Source of the DNA: Mucilaginibacter rubeus
Lineage (GTDB): Bacteria; Bacteroidota; Bacteroidia; Sphingobacteriales; Sphingobacteriaceae
Direction of reading: 5' to 3'
Assembly: GCF_003286415.2 (NCBI RefSeq)
Contig: NZ_CP043450.1
Coordinates: 3,782,001-3,846,000, forward strand
Length of the DNA: 64,000 nt
Shown here in pieces: positions 17,367 to 27,382 of this stretch (within the stretch, counting starts at the first letter, position 1; each line of letters starts with the position of its first letter). Both the position numbers and the translations under genes were made by a program. Under the pieces are notes generated by a model. The model saw nothing but the letters and a program-made list of their open reading frames with translations. It had not been told where the DNA came from and made no database searches.

Positions 17367-20300
17367 TTATAATCCTAATTGTAAGCCTACCAGTAAAGTG
17401 CGCGGGTTAGGGAACGAGCCGTAATCAAAACCGCGGTTAATGGTGCCATCGTTAATAAAATCCGGGTCGAAGCCTTTGTACTTGGTTATAGTGTAAAGGT
17501 TTTGACCTGACAGGTACACCCTAAAGCTCCTGATCACGTGCGTGCGGTTCAGCAAGCTTGCCGGCAATGTATAACCCAATTGCGCAGTTTGCAGACGTGC
17601 ATATGAGCCACTCTGGATAAACCTGTCGGAATTGCGGTTATTGGCATTAGGATCGCCGATTATTGGGCGCGGAACATTGGTGTTGGTATTAGTAGGTGTC
17701 CAATAGTTGAGCTCATCGGTGCTGGCATTGGTATACTGGCCGGTCATTAACGACTGGTATACACCGTTGGCTATTTTACTACCATAGTTACCTTGTATAA
17801 ATACCGAGGCATCGAAATTTTTATAATTAGCGCTGAAGTTAAAACCATAATACAATTTAGGAATAGCCGAGCCTAAGTAAACACGGTCGGCATCATTGAT
17901 TATACCGTCTTTATTGGTGTCTACAAATTTAACATCACCGGGGGCAGCGCCTGTTTGGGTAGCATGGGCTGCTACATCGGCAGCATCTTTAAAAATGCCT
18001 TCGGTTTTAAAAGCGTACAGTTCACCAACCTCGCCACCTACGGCAGTTTTGCTATAAGCACCATAAATTGGGTTACCGCCATTTCCTAACGATGTTACCT
18101 TATTTTTAACGGTTGAAGCATTTGCGCTGATGGTGTAGTTAAATGGTCCCGTATCCCTGCTGCGGTAAGTTACTGTAAACTCGATACCCTTGTTGGTAAA
18201 CGATGCAGCATTAACCAGCGGCGTATTGATGGCACCTACCGAAATTGGAATAGGTACTGATAAAAGGATCCCCTTGATCTTGTTCACATAATATTCTGAT
18301 GAAAAGCTCAGCTGATCATGAAACAAGCTCAGGTCGATACCAACGTTGGTTGTGCGTTTCTGTTCCCACTTGTTGGTTTGATCAAATACCTGGGTTTGGG
18401 TTGCACCCGAAGCCAGGGTATTGCCAAATACATAGCTGGCATTAGCATTTACTACTGCCTGATATGGATAAAACGCAAGGGCATTTACGTTACCCAATGT
18501 ACCGTAACCGGCCTTCAGTTTTAACTGGCTGATGGTTTCGGGCAAATGAAGGAATTTTTCTTTATTGATATTCCAACCTGCGGATACACCTGCAAAATTA
18601 CCAAAGCGGTTATATTCGGGTAATTGCGATGTACCGTCACGACGATAGTTTGCTGTAAGCAGGTAACGATCATCATAGTTATAGTTTACACGGCCAAATA
18701 TCGGCGAGTAAAACTTACGCTCGTTACTGTTGCCAAATACGGTTTTATCGGTTGTATTGCTTACGTTATCAAATGAAAACAGATACGGCTGAGGCAGATT
18801 ATAAGCGATACCTGTAAGGTTATCATTTTTATCTTTTTGATAAGCCGTACCTGCTAATAACTCTACGTGGTGTTTGTTGATATCAAACTTGTAGCTCAAC
18901 GTATTTTCTATAAGCGCCGTGTAATAATTGCCGCGTGCATCGCTGTAATAAGCAGTAGTATTTGGGTAGAACCAGCCGAGATCATAGATTGGATCGAAAT
19001 AAGTATTCTTGAAATCGTTACGATCGTAGCTCGCGTTTAAACGATATTTCAGGTTCTTGATAAACTCAATCTCCATCCAAGCCGATGCCAGCATGCGGTT
19101 ACGCTGCCCTGTGCTGTTCAACAGGTTATTTACACCGATGATATTAAGTGAGATAGCCCTTTGCGTGTTTTGATCAACACCGCCGTAACCACCCACGCGG
19201 TTAGGATCATAAATAGGCATGGTTGGAATAGCAGTAACCAAATCGACTATCTGGTTGCCGGTACCGTGCAGGTGCGGGTAGGCCAGGTTATTGTAATCAC
19301 CTTCGGTATAGGCAAACTTGGTACCAAAGGATACGATACCTTTTTTACCCTGGATGTTACCACTCAGGTTGTAACGGGTATATGATGGGCCGGATACTGT
19401 AGTACCGGTTTGGTTAAAATAATCGAAAGCAACATTATAGCTCATATTTTCGTTACCGCCCGATAAGCCCAAATCATGGCTTTGAGTATACCCGGTTTTA
19501 AAGGCCGACTTTTGCCAGTCGGTATTTACATTGCTGATAAATTTGCTTGAAGATGGATCGTTACCCGGGGCCAGAGATAAACCTGCATTGGTTTCGGCGG
19601 CATTTGCTATCTGCTGATAACCTACCCTATCCGTAACAGATAACGTTTTAGGATTTTTCTGATAACCAACATAACCGTTATAGTTGATCTTCATAGCGCC
19701 GTTTTTGCCTTTTTTAGTAGTGATTATCACCACACCATTAGCACCACGGAAACCATAGATAGCACCGGCAGACGCGTCTTTAATTACCTGTAAGCTTTCA
19801 ATATCAGTTGTCGGGAAATCAAACGGTTCCATAGTTGGCACACCGTCAATAATATAAAGCGGGTTGTTATTGATGAGTGAGCTTACGCCACGGATACGGA
19901 TAGAAACACCCTCGCCCGGTACACCAGAACCATTTACCTGTACACCAGCTACCTAACCTTGTAAAGCCCTGGCAACATCAGGTGTTACCCTTTTTCCGGC
20001 GTCTTTCATGTTGACTACTGCAACAGAGCCGGTAAGGTTTTCTTTCTTCTGCGTACCGTAACCAACCACAATTACTTCGTTTAGTGAGTTGGATGCCGCT
20101 TTCAACTGTACATTAATGAGCGAGTTTCCACTTACCGGTACTTCCTGCGAAGCGTAACCAATAAAAGAGAATACGAGAATCACACCATCTGTATTGGCAT
20201 CAGGTATGTTTATGCTGTAGCGTCCCTGCAAATCGGTTTGGGCGCTCACGTTTGTTCCTTTTACTTTTACGGTAACGCCGGGCATTGGCAATCCGGCATC

Positions 20301-20711
20301 GTCGGTTACTTTACCATTAATACTTCCGGGAGCCATCGCTTTACCCTTTTCGGTAAGTATAACCAGGTTATTATCACTCAGCGTATAATTCAGGTTGGTA
20401 TTGCCAAGTACAATTTTCATCACCTCTTCAAGTGATGCATCTTTTGTATTTAAACTGGCGGGCATGTCGTTTTTCAACAACATATCGTCGTTATACAAAA
20501 AGCGATAGTCAGACTTTTTCTCAATTTCCTTTAGCGCTTTTTTCAGCGATACGTTTTGGAAATTAACATTGATGCGGGTCTGACCATATCCTTTTGAAAA
20601 CGCCTGCAACGAGGAGACGAGTACCAGGATACAGATAAATTTAAACATAAGAAGTACTTTCAAAAATTGGTTCAGCCGCACTTGGTTAATGCGGTGTGCA
20701 TTTTTTTTCAT
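17367..20711 (-). pseudogene. SusC/RagA TonB-dependent receptor with an in-frame TAG (nonsense-interrupted)
   Basis: Without the TAG the frame would run for 1114 codons, the size of a full SusC. The N-terminal part (252 residues) has a signal sequence, an STN domain (LKKALKEIEKKSDYRFLYND), a carboxypeptidase-like beta domain (INGKVTDDAGLPMPGVTVKV) and the start of the plug (VVGYGTQKKENLTGSVAVV). It ends at ALQG followed by TAG at 19953-19955. The same frame continues at once as VAGVQVNGSGVPGEGVSIR, through the rest of the plug and the whole barrel to the C-terminus. Family members have Gln or Lys at this codon, so one base change explains it. The STN domain implies signalling to the adjacent FecR. 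A sequencing error cannot be excluded. Confidence 0.85.
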
Positions 20712-20871
20712 AATTTAGCATTAAGGTTATTTAACTATTTGGTTTATAGAAGGACTGGTAGTTAAGTTGTACCACATTATAATGGGGGGATGCGGGAACA
20801 TCTTCCCATTTTTTATGGTCTGAAGTTTTATACTTTTCTATGCATAGGCTTATCTCATAAAGTTTTAATGA

Positions 20872-21945
20872 TTAATAGATTACAATTTGGTTAGCGTCTG
20901 TTTTATAACGGAAGGCCGCAGTTTTTTGCAGGCTTAATAAGGCTTTGTTAATCGATTCTTTTTCAAACTTGCCGGTAAAACGCAGCTTTTTCACCTCCTC
21001 ATTTTCAAAAACAATATTCACATTATAGCGCCGCTCCATTTTCTGGGCTATGCTCTCAAAATCCTCGGCATCAAAGGCCAGTTTATTTTCAAGCCATAAA
21101 GCTTCGGAGGGCAGAGTATCTTTTTTAGCCTGGTGAATACGGCTAAGAGCTATAAGCGGAGTTTCTTCGGCTATGCTACCTGTAGGGATATTACTTTTAG
21201 CCAGCGGCTCCTGGTTATTGATTATCGTAAGTTTTTCCGAAGGATTAAGTATGATCTTTTTTTCGGGATTTTTTAAAACGGTAAGTTCAATTTTACCACG
21301 GACCAGCGCCGCCTCAGATGTTTTATCATGATCATACGAACGCACATTAAATTTGGTACCCAACACCCTAACGCTGATGGTTGGCGTGGTTACTATAAAT
21401 GGACGTTGTGCATCTTTAACTACGTCAAAAAAAGCCTCGCCAACAAGGCTTACTCTTCTTTGATCGGTACCAAAATCGTTATTGTAAGTAAGCTTACTGC
21501 CCATATTAAGCCAAACGCGACTGCCATCGGGCAACTGAATTTTACTAATACCGTTTTTTGGAGCAGTTATTTCGTTTGACTTCCCCGGCACAATAGTTTC
21601 TTTATGGGTAAACCAAAAAACGCCCAGCATTAAACATGCAGCTGCCAGTAACGATCCCAGTTTAATGATCCTGGCTTTTTTTTGAATGGCGATAACTTCA
21701 GCAGCCTCTTGAGCTTCCTTTTCTTCGATGGCATCAAGCTCAGCTTCAAAAGCATCCCATTTGTCCAGCAGTTTCTCGTCGTCGGTAGTTTGCTGATCGT
21801 TTTTCCAGATCTCCTCCAACTCACCTACAGCGTACAAATCGGCCGCCCCCTGTTGCTGCAACAGTTGCTCAAGTTCAAGTAACTCTTCGGGCGAAGCTTC
21901 ACCATTTAACTTTTTGCCAATAAGTATCCAGATGTTGTTGATCAT
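20872..21945 (-). CDS. FecR-family anti-sigma factor
   Basis: A 357-residue anti-sigma protein. The N-terminal cytoplasmic domain (about 1-85) is helical with a Glu-rich stretch. One transmembrane helix follows (about 93-112, GSLLAAACLMLGVFWF), then the periplasmic FecR domain with KIQLPDGSRVWLNMGSKLTY and GEAFFDVVKDAQRPFIVTT. A C-terminal STN-like domain (VNIVFENEEVKKLRFTGKF) would contact the SusC N-terminus. It lies between the ECF sigma gene and susC, the usual order. It likely holds the sigma factor until the receptor reports substrate. Confidence 0.92.
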   Translation of the reverse strand: MINNIWILIGKKLNGEASPEELLELEQLLQQQGAADLYAVGELEEIWKNDQQTTDDEKLLDKWDAFEAELDAIEEKEAQEAAEVIAIQKKARIIKLGSLLAAACLMLGVFWFTHKETIVPGKSNEITAPKNGISKIQLPDGSRVWLNMGSKLTYNNDFGTDQRRVSLVGEAFFDVVKDAQRPFIVTTPTISVRVLGTKFNVRSYDHDKTSEAALVRGKIELTVLKNPEKKIILNPSEKLTIINNQEPLAKSNIPTGSIAEETPLIALSRIHQAKKDTLPSEALWLENKLAFDAEDFESIAQKMERRYNVNIVFENEEVKKLRFTGKFEKESINKALLSLQKTAAFRYKTDANQIVIY

Positions 21946-22000
21946 TATTTACGGTTCTATATATAAAGACTGTAAATAATCGGGATACCCCAGTGGGACA

Positions 22001-22594
22001 TTAAATATTTTTTGAAATTTTTTCGGAGGCGGCAGCAGGAGTTGATTTTTGAACTTCCTTAAGGCCTTGGGCAAGGTTTTTCAACGCGTTACCCATGTGG
22101 TATTCAACAGTTTTTATGGAGATATCAAGCAAGTCGGCTACTTCACGATATTTTAAACCATCCTCTTTTATCAGCTTAAAAACCAGGCGGCATTGATCGG
22201 ACAGTTTGCTTAAAGTAGTATTGATGAGTTTTGTAAGATCTTCACAAACCAGTTTATCCTCGCCGGTAGCACTTGAGTCAGCAACATCCACATTCACATC
22301 ATCAATGTTTACGCTTTTGAGCTGATTTTTTGCAAGACTGGTAAGCGATTTGTTTTTAACCGAGGTGTAGCAGTAATAAGTAAAATTATTGATCTCGGGA
22401 AGAGAAGCCCGACGCGCCCAAAGGTTCATGAAAACATCGTTGGTGATCTCTTCGGCCAATTCATCCTGCTTTACCAACGATTTTGCCAGATTAAACAGTT
22501 TACCATAATAAAGCAAATACAGCCTTTTAAAGGAAGCCCTGCTGCTGTTTAAAGCAATATCATTAAGTAAGTACTTAATCTCGGTATCCAACAT
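22001..22594 (-). CDS. ECF-type RNA polymerase sigma factor
   Basis: A sigma-70 family factor of about 197 residues. Region 2 covers about residues 15-85 (LYLLYYGKLFNLAKSLVKQDELAEEITNDVFM, given here as the core YGKLFNLAKSLV) and region 4 about 120-175, with the helix-turn-helix GLKYREVADLLDISIKTVEYH. It would direct transcription of the sus-like operon and is released by FecR. I start at the ATG giving MLDTEIKYLL; the frame extends to a TTG ten codons further up. It is 55 bases upstream of fecR. Confidence 0.9.
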   Translation of the reverse strand: MLDTEIKYLLNDIALNSSRASFKRLYLLYYGKLFNLAKSLVKQDELAEEITNDVFMNLWARRASLPEINNFTYYCYTSVKNKSLTSLAKNQLKSVNIDDVNVDVADSSATGEDKLVCEDLTKLINTTLSKLSDQCRLVFKLIKEDGLKYREVADLLDISIKTVEYHMGNALKNLAQGLKEVQKSTPAAASEKISKNI

Positions 22595-22624
22595 TCCTTT
22601 ATCGGTTGTAATTACTTTAATCAA

Positions 22625-23033
22625 AAACCTAAGCAGGCTTCTGTTTGGTTCAAATCAATAATTGGTATTAATTAAGGCGAGACTATCGCTCCAATTAAAA
22701 TCTAAGGTATAATATTTTATTTTAATTGTTCAAAAAACAATTAAAATATTTTTCAACAGCAAACAAGAACTCTATGCTAAATTGTTTTACTGAATTTTAA
22801 ACATGCAATACACCACAATCATCTTCTACGCAAACAAAACAACCTAATCTTATCTTAAGATATCTATTTTAATTGTCACTTATACAATAATAAGACAGCC
22901 CAAATTCCCTTTTTGGATTTGTAAAACCTCGTGCTATTCCGAAATTAAATCGAGGGTAAATTCTGAAGAAAGTTTTCCATACCAGATTGAAACCAGCACG
23001 ACTAACTATAAAATGAAGTACAGTACAGTACAT
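22625..23033. other. AT-rich intergenic stretch upstream of the ECF sigma gene
   Basis: About 400 bases without a supportable gene. It must hold the promoter of the sigma operon, but no TAnnTTTG box is visible on the minus strand. A short tandem AGTAC motif appears near 23017-23030. I see nothing else. Confidence 0.5.
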
Positions 23034-23069
23034 AAAAAAACACCAGGCCTTAAACTACAGGCACTGGTG
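23034..23069 (-). terminator. Intrinsic terminator after the GH30 gene
   Basis: On the minus strand CACCAG and CTGGTG arms (with an inner CCT/AGG pair) are followed by seven T. It ends the GH30 transcript and isolates it from the sigma operon. Confidence 0.75.
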
Positions 23070-23092
23070 CTTTTTATAATTTATTAAAATGT

Positions 23093-24559
23093 TTATTCAA
23101 TCACCACAGTGGCAATTGAATGCGCAAGGCTTTTGGTTTTAGCAGCTTTGCCTTTAATCCAAAGGCGATAATCAATATCAGCATCGGTTTTGTTCATGAC
23201 CACAACGGCCAGTTTACCATCGGTATTTACGTAAGCCGTAGTAAGCAGATTGTTGCGGCTTGATGAACTGGCTACACGTTTTGCACCCGGATGGATAAAT
23301 TTGGAGAACTGACCTAAATAATAGTATGCATTGGTATAGATCAGTTTATCATTTTTGGTATCGTAGTGAATAGGCGCCATGCAGAAATTGCCTACGTGGT
23401 TGGGGCCTCCTTTTTCATCAAGCAGCACGTTCCAGTCTGTCCAGGCTACGGTACCGATGTTAAAATCGTTAATCATGGATGCACCATATTTCTCGCCGAA
23501 ACTCCAGTCGGTATATTTTTCGGGATTAAAATCTGCCGCACAGCCTTCGGTAAGCATTAATGGCTTATCAGGAAAAGTTTGGGCAACCATACGCTCGTTT
23601 TCAAAGTTCATACCTGCCCCTTTCGCCGCAATATCTTCATACCAGTGATAGGCAACGCCCCACACGTATTTTGCAGCTTCCGGATCTTCCAGTACCGTGC
23701 TTACGCGCTGGTACATCAGGTCGCGGTTATGATCCCAGATCAGCAGCTTCTGATCTGCATAACCGGCCTTTTTCATAGCCGGGCCTAAAAAGTTCTTGAT
23801 AAAGTCGCGCTCTTCTTCGGCTGTAAATACGCATGATTCCCAGGTCTGCACCGCCATCTCTTCATTTTGTACAGTGATACCCCAGATAGGGATGCCCTGT
23901 TTTTCGTAGGCATTGATGAACTTACCGTATAAATTGGCCCAGCTTTGGTTGTATTCGGCTTTCAGCTTACCGCCATGCAAAGCATCGTTATTGGTTTTCA
24001 TCCAGGCGGGTGGGCTCCACGGTGAAGCGAACAAGGTAAGCTTTCCTCCGGCCGCAGCCAGCACCTCTTTAATAAAAGGCACACGATATTTCATATCGTG
24101 GCTGATATCAAAAGTTTTAAGCGCGGCATCACCCTCTTTTACGTAAGCATAAGTATCACTCGAAAAATCACAGCTTTGGATGTTGGTGCGGCCAAGCGTA
24201 TAGGCAATCCCTTTGTCTTTATCATAATAATCAGTTAGCACTTCCTGCTGCTTATCCTTCGGCATTTTGTAAAATACCTCGGCCGAAGCATCGGTAAGCG
24301 CCCCTCCAATGCCCAGCATGGTTTGATAGGTTTGAGCAGGATCGACAAAAATGGTGATCTCGTTTTCCAATGGCTGCGGGTAAGCTTCAAACTGAAGTGT
24401 ACCGCTTTCCGTCATCTTTTTATCGGTGTTTTTGGCGGTTACGTAAACCTTTGCCATTTTACCATCTACAGAAAATGGAGCCTTTTGGGCATTGGCCAGG
24501 TTTGCCGATAGCAGCAAAAGTGCCATACCTAAGGGGCGGGTATAAAATTCAATTCTCAT
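23093..24559 (-). CDS. GH30 family glycoside hydrolase, exported
   Basis: A 488-residue enzyme with a signal peptide (cleavage near ANAQ). The (beta/alpha)8 barrel shows GIGGALTDASAEVF at its start, FASPWSPPAWMKTN, the acid/base Glu233 in VQNEEM and the nucleophile Glu338 in LTEGCA. A C-terminal beta domain follows (SSSSRNNLLTTAYVNTDGK). GH30 includes glucosylceramidases, beta-1,6-glucanases and xylanases; GIGG and the NEE motif favour the GH30_1/_3 side, but the substrate is open. It precedes an aldo/keto reductase gene in the opposite reading order (the reductase is upstream, 27 bases away), so the two form an operon. Confidence 0.87.
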   Translation of the reverse strand: MRIEFYTRPLGMALLLLSANLANAQKAPFSVDGKMAKVYVTAKNTDKKMTESGTLQFEAYPQPLENEITIFVDPAQTYQTMLGIGGALTDASAEVFYKMPKDKQQEVLTDYYDKDKGIAYTLGRTNIQSCDFSSDTYAYVKEGDAALKTFDISHDMKYRVPFIKEVLAAAGGKLTLFASPWSPPAWMKTNNDALHGGKLKAEYNQSWANLYGKFINAYEKQGIPIWGITVQNEEMAVQTWESCVFTAEEERDFIKNFLGPAMKKAGYADQKLLIWDHNRDLMYQRVSTVLEDPEAAKYVWGVAYHWYEDIAAKGAGMNFENERMVAQTFPDKPLMLTEGCAADFNPEKYTDWSFGEKYGASMINDFNIGTVAWTDWNVLLDEKGGPNHVGNFCMAPIHYDTKNDKLIYTNAYYYLGQFSKFIHPGAKRVASSSSRNNLLTTAYVNTDGKLAVVVMNKTDADIDYRLWIKGKAAKTKSLAHSIATVVIE

Positions 24560-24586
24560 AATTTAGGTTGATTGGTTGGTTGATTT

Positions 24587-25582
24587 TTACGCCAGGATAT
24601 GGTTAATCTGCTTTAATTCCTCATCACTAAACGATGTATTTGCCAAACAACCGATAGAATCCGTCACCTGTTCGGGCTTACTTGCGCCAATTAATACCGA
24701 TGTAATACGCTTGTCTTTCAAGATCCATGACAACGCCATTTGTGCCAGGTTTTGGCCACGTTGCAAGGCTATCTCATTCAGTTTTGCTGCTTTCGCGATA
24801 TTTTGCTCAGTTATCGCGTCTTCATCGATAGCACCGTTACCGCGATGAGCCGCTGCTCTTGAACCTTCAGGAATACCTTTCAGGTATTTATTGGTCAACA
24901 AACCCTGCGCCAGCGGCGAGAATGGGATACAACCAACGCCTTTATCTTCCAGTACGTCAAGCAGTCCGCCTTCAACCCACCTGTCGAACATCGAGTATTT
25001 AGGCTGATGGATCAAGCATGGCGTGCCAAGTTCTTTTAGCACGGCTACCGCTTTTTCTGTTTCGGAAGCGCTGTAGCTTGAGATACCAACATATAAGGCT
25101 TTACCCTGGCGAACAATCAGATCCAGCGCGCCCATAGTTTCTTCGATTGGGGTTTCGGGATCCGGACGGTGATGGTAGAAAATATCTACATAATCCAGGC
25201 CCATACGTTTCAAACTTTGATCAAGACTGGCTACCAGGTATTTTTTTGAACCCCAGTCGCCATAAGGGCCGGGCCACATCCCCCAGCCTGCTTTACTTGA
25301 GATGATAAGTTCATCGCGATAACTTTTGAAATCATCTTTAAAAATGTGACCAAAGGTCTCCTCGGCTGAGCCGGCAGGCGGACCGTAGTTATTAGCAAGA
25401 TCAAAATGGGTAATACCTTTGTCAAAGGCCAGGCGTAAAATATTACGGGCATTTTCCAGGCTGTCGATACCGCCGAAGTTGTGCCATAAGCCAAGCGATA
25501 CCGCAGGCAGTTTTAAACCACTGTTACCGCAACGGCGGTATTCCATATCCTGGTAGCGATTTGCATTGGGTAGATAGGTCAT
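24587..25582 (-). CDS. Aldo/keto reductase (YghZ-like)
   Basis: A 331-residue NADPH-dependent reductase of the AKR fold. It has MEYRRCGNSGLKLPAVSLGL at the start, the catalytic Asp and Tyr in HFDLANNYGPPAGSAEE, Lys in IISSKAGWGMWPGPYG, and His in DIFYHHRPDPETPIEE. The pattern GMWPGPYGDWGSKKY is typical of the YghZ group that reduces L-glyceraldehyde 3-phosphate. It lies directly upstream of the GH30 gene and probably shares its transcript, hinting at a role with sugars released by it. Confidence 0.88.
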   Translation of the reverse strand: MTYLPNANRYQDMEYRRCGNSGLKLPAVSLGLWHNFGGIDSLENARNILRLAFDKGITHFDLANNYGPPAGSAEETFGHIFKDDFKSYRDELIISSKAGWGMWPGPYGDWGSKKYLVASLDQSLKRMGLDYVDIFYHHRPDPETPIEETMGALDLIVRQGKALYVGISSYSASETEKAVAVLKELGTPCLIHQPKYSMFDRWVEGGLLDVLEDKGVGCIPFSPLAQGLLTNKYLKGIPEGSRAAAHRGNGAIDEDAITEQNIAKAAKLNEIALQRGQNLAQMALSWILKDKRITSVLIGASKPEQVTDSIGCLANTSFSDEELKQINHILA

Positions 25583-25674
25583 ATTTTGTTTGATTAATGA
25601 ACGCCAAAATTGGCCTATCTATCACAAAAATCCATTGAACTGGGACAAGAAATGAAATTATTTACCGGCTAATA

Positions 25675-25708
25675 TTTGGAAGGATGCCCACAGGCCGACT
25701 TATATTTG
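25675..25708 (+). promoter_or_regulatory. Bacteroidota-type promoter of the Crp/Fnr gene
   Basis: TTTG at 25675-25678, 22 bases, then TATATTTG at 25701-25708. The ATG at 25713 follows after 4 bases, so the mRNA is predicted to be leaderless. Confidence 0.6.
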
Positions 25709-25712
25709 AGCC

Positions 25713-26291
25713 ATGTTTCAAAATATCAATAATTACGCGGCCCGATCGGTTAATTTAACCACTGAAGAAACAGCGTTGTTTAATGAAATATTGGAATACA
25801 AAAAAGTGCCTAAAAAGACCCGCTTGCTCCAGGCCGGCGACATCTGCAATTTTGAAGCATACGTAAACAAAGGCTGTATCCGCGAATATGTTATAGATGA
25901 AAATGGAGCCGAAGTTACCCTGCAATTTGCCGTTGAGGACTGGTGGGTAAGTGACCTGGCAAGTTTTCAGGATCAAAGCCCGGCCCACATGAACATTGAA
26001 ACGCTGGAAGATTGTGACCTCCTCCTCCTCACCCGCGATTCAAAAGAGCGCCTGCTAACGGAAGTACCCAAACTGGAACGCATGTTCAGGCTCATGCTGC
26101 AAAGGCATTTAACGGTGGTTCAAAAACGATTATTTAAAACCATATCCACCACCGCTATGGAAAAATACCTGGAGTTTATTAACCGTTATCCCAATATTCC
26201 GCAAAGGGTGCCACAGCATTATATAGCCTCATACCTGGGTATTTCGCCAGAGTTTTTGAGTAAGTTGAGAGCGAGGAGTTTGAAGAAGTAA
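25713..26291 (+). CDS. Crp/Fnr family transcriptional regulator
   Basis: A 192-residue regulator with an N-terminal cyclic-nucleotide-binding-like beta roll (about 15-120, including RLLQAGDICNFEAYVNKGCIREY) and a dimer helix. The short C-terminal winged helix ends in PQHYIASYLGISPEFLSKLRARS, the recognition helix region. There are no iron-sulfur cysteines of the FNR type. It is divergent from the aldo/keto reductase-GH30 operon, 130 bases away, and may control it. The ligand is unknown. Confidence 0.88.
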   Translation: MFQNINNYAARSVNLTTEETALFNEILEYKKVPKKTRLLQAGDICNFEAYVNKGCIREYVIDENGAEVTLQFAVEDWWVSDLASFQDQSPAHMNIETLEDCDLLLLTRDSKERLLTEVPKLERMFRLMLQRHLTVVQKRLFKTISTTAMEKYLEFINRYPNIPQRVPQHYIASYLGISPEFLSKLRARSLKK

Positions 26292-26337
26292 CTACTCAGT
26301 TCATATCTACACTTTACACGCAACGACATATATGAAA

Positions 26338-26419
26338 GCGTCATTGAGGTACGAAGCAATCCCCGACAAGCAAGTCCGCCCTGTATAGTTTGGGATTGCT
26401 TCGTACCTCGCAATGACGC
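26338..26419. repeat. GTCATTGCGAG-family palindromic repeat, copy 1
   Basis: Left arm GCGTCATTGAGGTACGAAGC and right arm GCTTCGTACCTCGCAATGAC pair over about 26 bases; the left arm lacks two bases (GC) of the family consensus. The centre holds CTGTATAG, shared with other copies. It lies between convergent genes. Confidence 0.8.
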
Positions 26420-26456
26420 CTTAAATGTTGTTTTTAGCTACACCAATTTGTATCAC

Positions 26457-27326
26457 TTAATTCCTGTGAATATGTAACCCATTAAACTGCCTTTTACCGT
26501 TTTCGTAGGTTGTATTTCCTTTGGCAAAACGTGGATATTTTGCGCTGTATTTCTTAAATACACTCTCAGGCTGTTTCACTCCGTTAACGATCATCTCTTC
26601 CCCGTTAAATGAAAGCTCGTGCAGGGCATCTTCGTTAGGGAGAATATGATCCGCCACCATATCGCCGATCATCTGTTTTAACATCCGCTGATCTTCGGCG
26701 GCACGCTCCTGGTCTTTTTTGGCCTGAATTTGATCCAGGTGGGCCTGTTCCTGATCTCGTTTAGCTTGCACCTGGTCACGGCTGGCTTGTTCCTGATCAC
26801 GGGAAGCCTGCTCCTGGTCACGTTTGGCCTGGACCTGATCTTTAGATGCCTGCTCCTGATCGCGTTTTGCTTGCTCCTGGTCGCGCGCGGCTTCTTCCTG
26901 TTCAACTTTTGCCTGTCGCTGATCACGTTCGGCCTGCTCCTGGTCGCGTTTCGCCTGCTGCTGATCACGACCGGCTTGTTCCTGATCGCGTTTAGCCTGC
27001 GCCTGATCTTTCTTTGCCTGGATCCTGTCTTTTCTGATTTGCTCACGGATAGCCGCTATAGCTGCACTATAATTACCCCATTTACTTGATGGAATAGTTT
27101 CACCATCTACAGCTAAAGCGGTTAGCTTATTATTAACCAGTTCCATTTGGTAAGTTTTACCTTTCCAGTTGGTTTGAATTTTCTCATGGCCTTTCCCGTC
27201 AACACTATGATAGTTGTTATAAGGATCATAAGCAGTTCTTTTAGCTGGTTGCTGAGCGTTTACCGCTGTTGTGAAAGCTAAAGCAGCTATCAATATCAGG
27301 CTGCTTTTTAAATAATTGATTTTCAT
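26457..27326 (-). CDS. Secreted heptad-repeat (DQEQAKR) protein
   Basis: A 289-residue protein with a signal peptide (cleavage near VNAQ). A short N-terminal domain (residues 25-100) is followed by about 15 tandem seven-residue units of the type KRDQEQA (residues about 104-215), predicted to be a long charged helix or coiled coil. A C-terminal domain contains FNGEEMIVNGVKQPESVFKKY. I do not recognise the family. The same repeat occurs at the C-terminus of the M56 peptidase encoded nearby, so the two may interact. Likely periplasmic. Confidence 0.75.
   Translation of the reverse strand: MKINYLKSSLILIAALAFTTAVNAQQPAKRTAYDPYNNYHSVDGKGHEKIQTNWKGKTYQMELVNNKLTALAVDGETIPSSKWGNYSAAIAAIREQIRKDRIQAKKDQAQAKRDQEQAGRDQQQAKRDQEQAERDQRQAKVEQEEAARDQEQAKRDQEQASKDQVQAKRDQEQASRDQEQASRDQVQAKRDQEQAHLDQIQAKKDQERAAEDQRMLKQMIGDMVADHILPNEDALHELSFNGEEMIVNGVKQPESVFKKYSAKYPRFAKGNTTYENGKRQFNGLHIHRN
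26681..27017 (-). repeat. 21-bp tandem coding repeat (heptad tract)
   Basis: About 15 degenerate 21-base units encoding KRDQEQA-like heptads inside the secreted protein. Units differ at the codon level, so the array is old or selected at the protein level. Confidence 0.8.
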
Positions 27327-27382
27327 TTTGCTGTTGATTTAAATTTTGCAAAGGCTATGGGCCTTGTATCTGTTTATTCCTG

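Noticed and set aside
19953..19955. TAG as pyrrolysine or programmed recoding signal
   Set aside because: No pyrrolysine genes are in the window and no recoding signal is visible; a point mutation or sequencing error is simpler. Weak readthrough by a near-cognate tRNA-Gln remains possible.
26681..27017. CRISPR-like array
   Set aside because: The units are contiguous 21-mers in a coding frame without unique spacers of constant length.
26678..27089. Long frames on both strands over the heptad tract (about 120 codons each)
   Set aside because: They are by-products of the 21-base tandem repeat; the frame with a signal peptide and flanking domains is the real gene.
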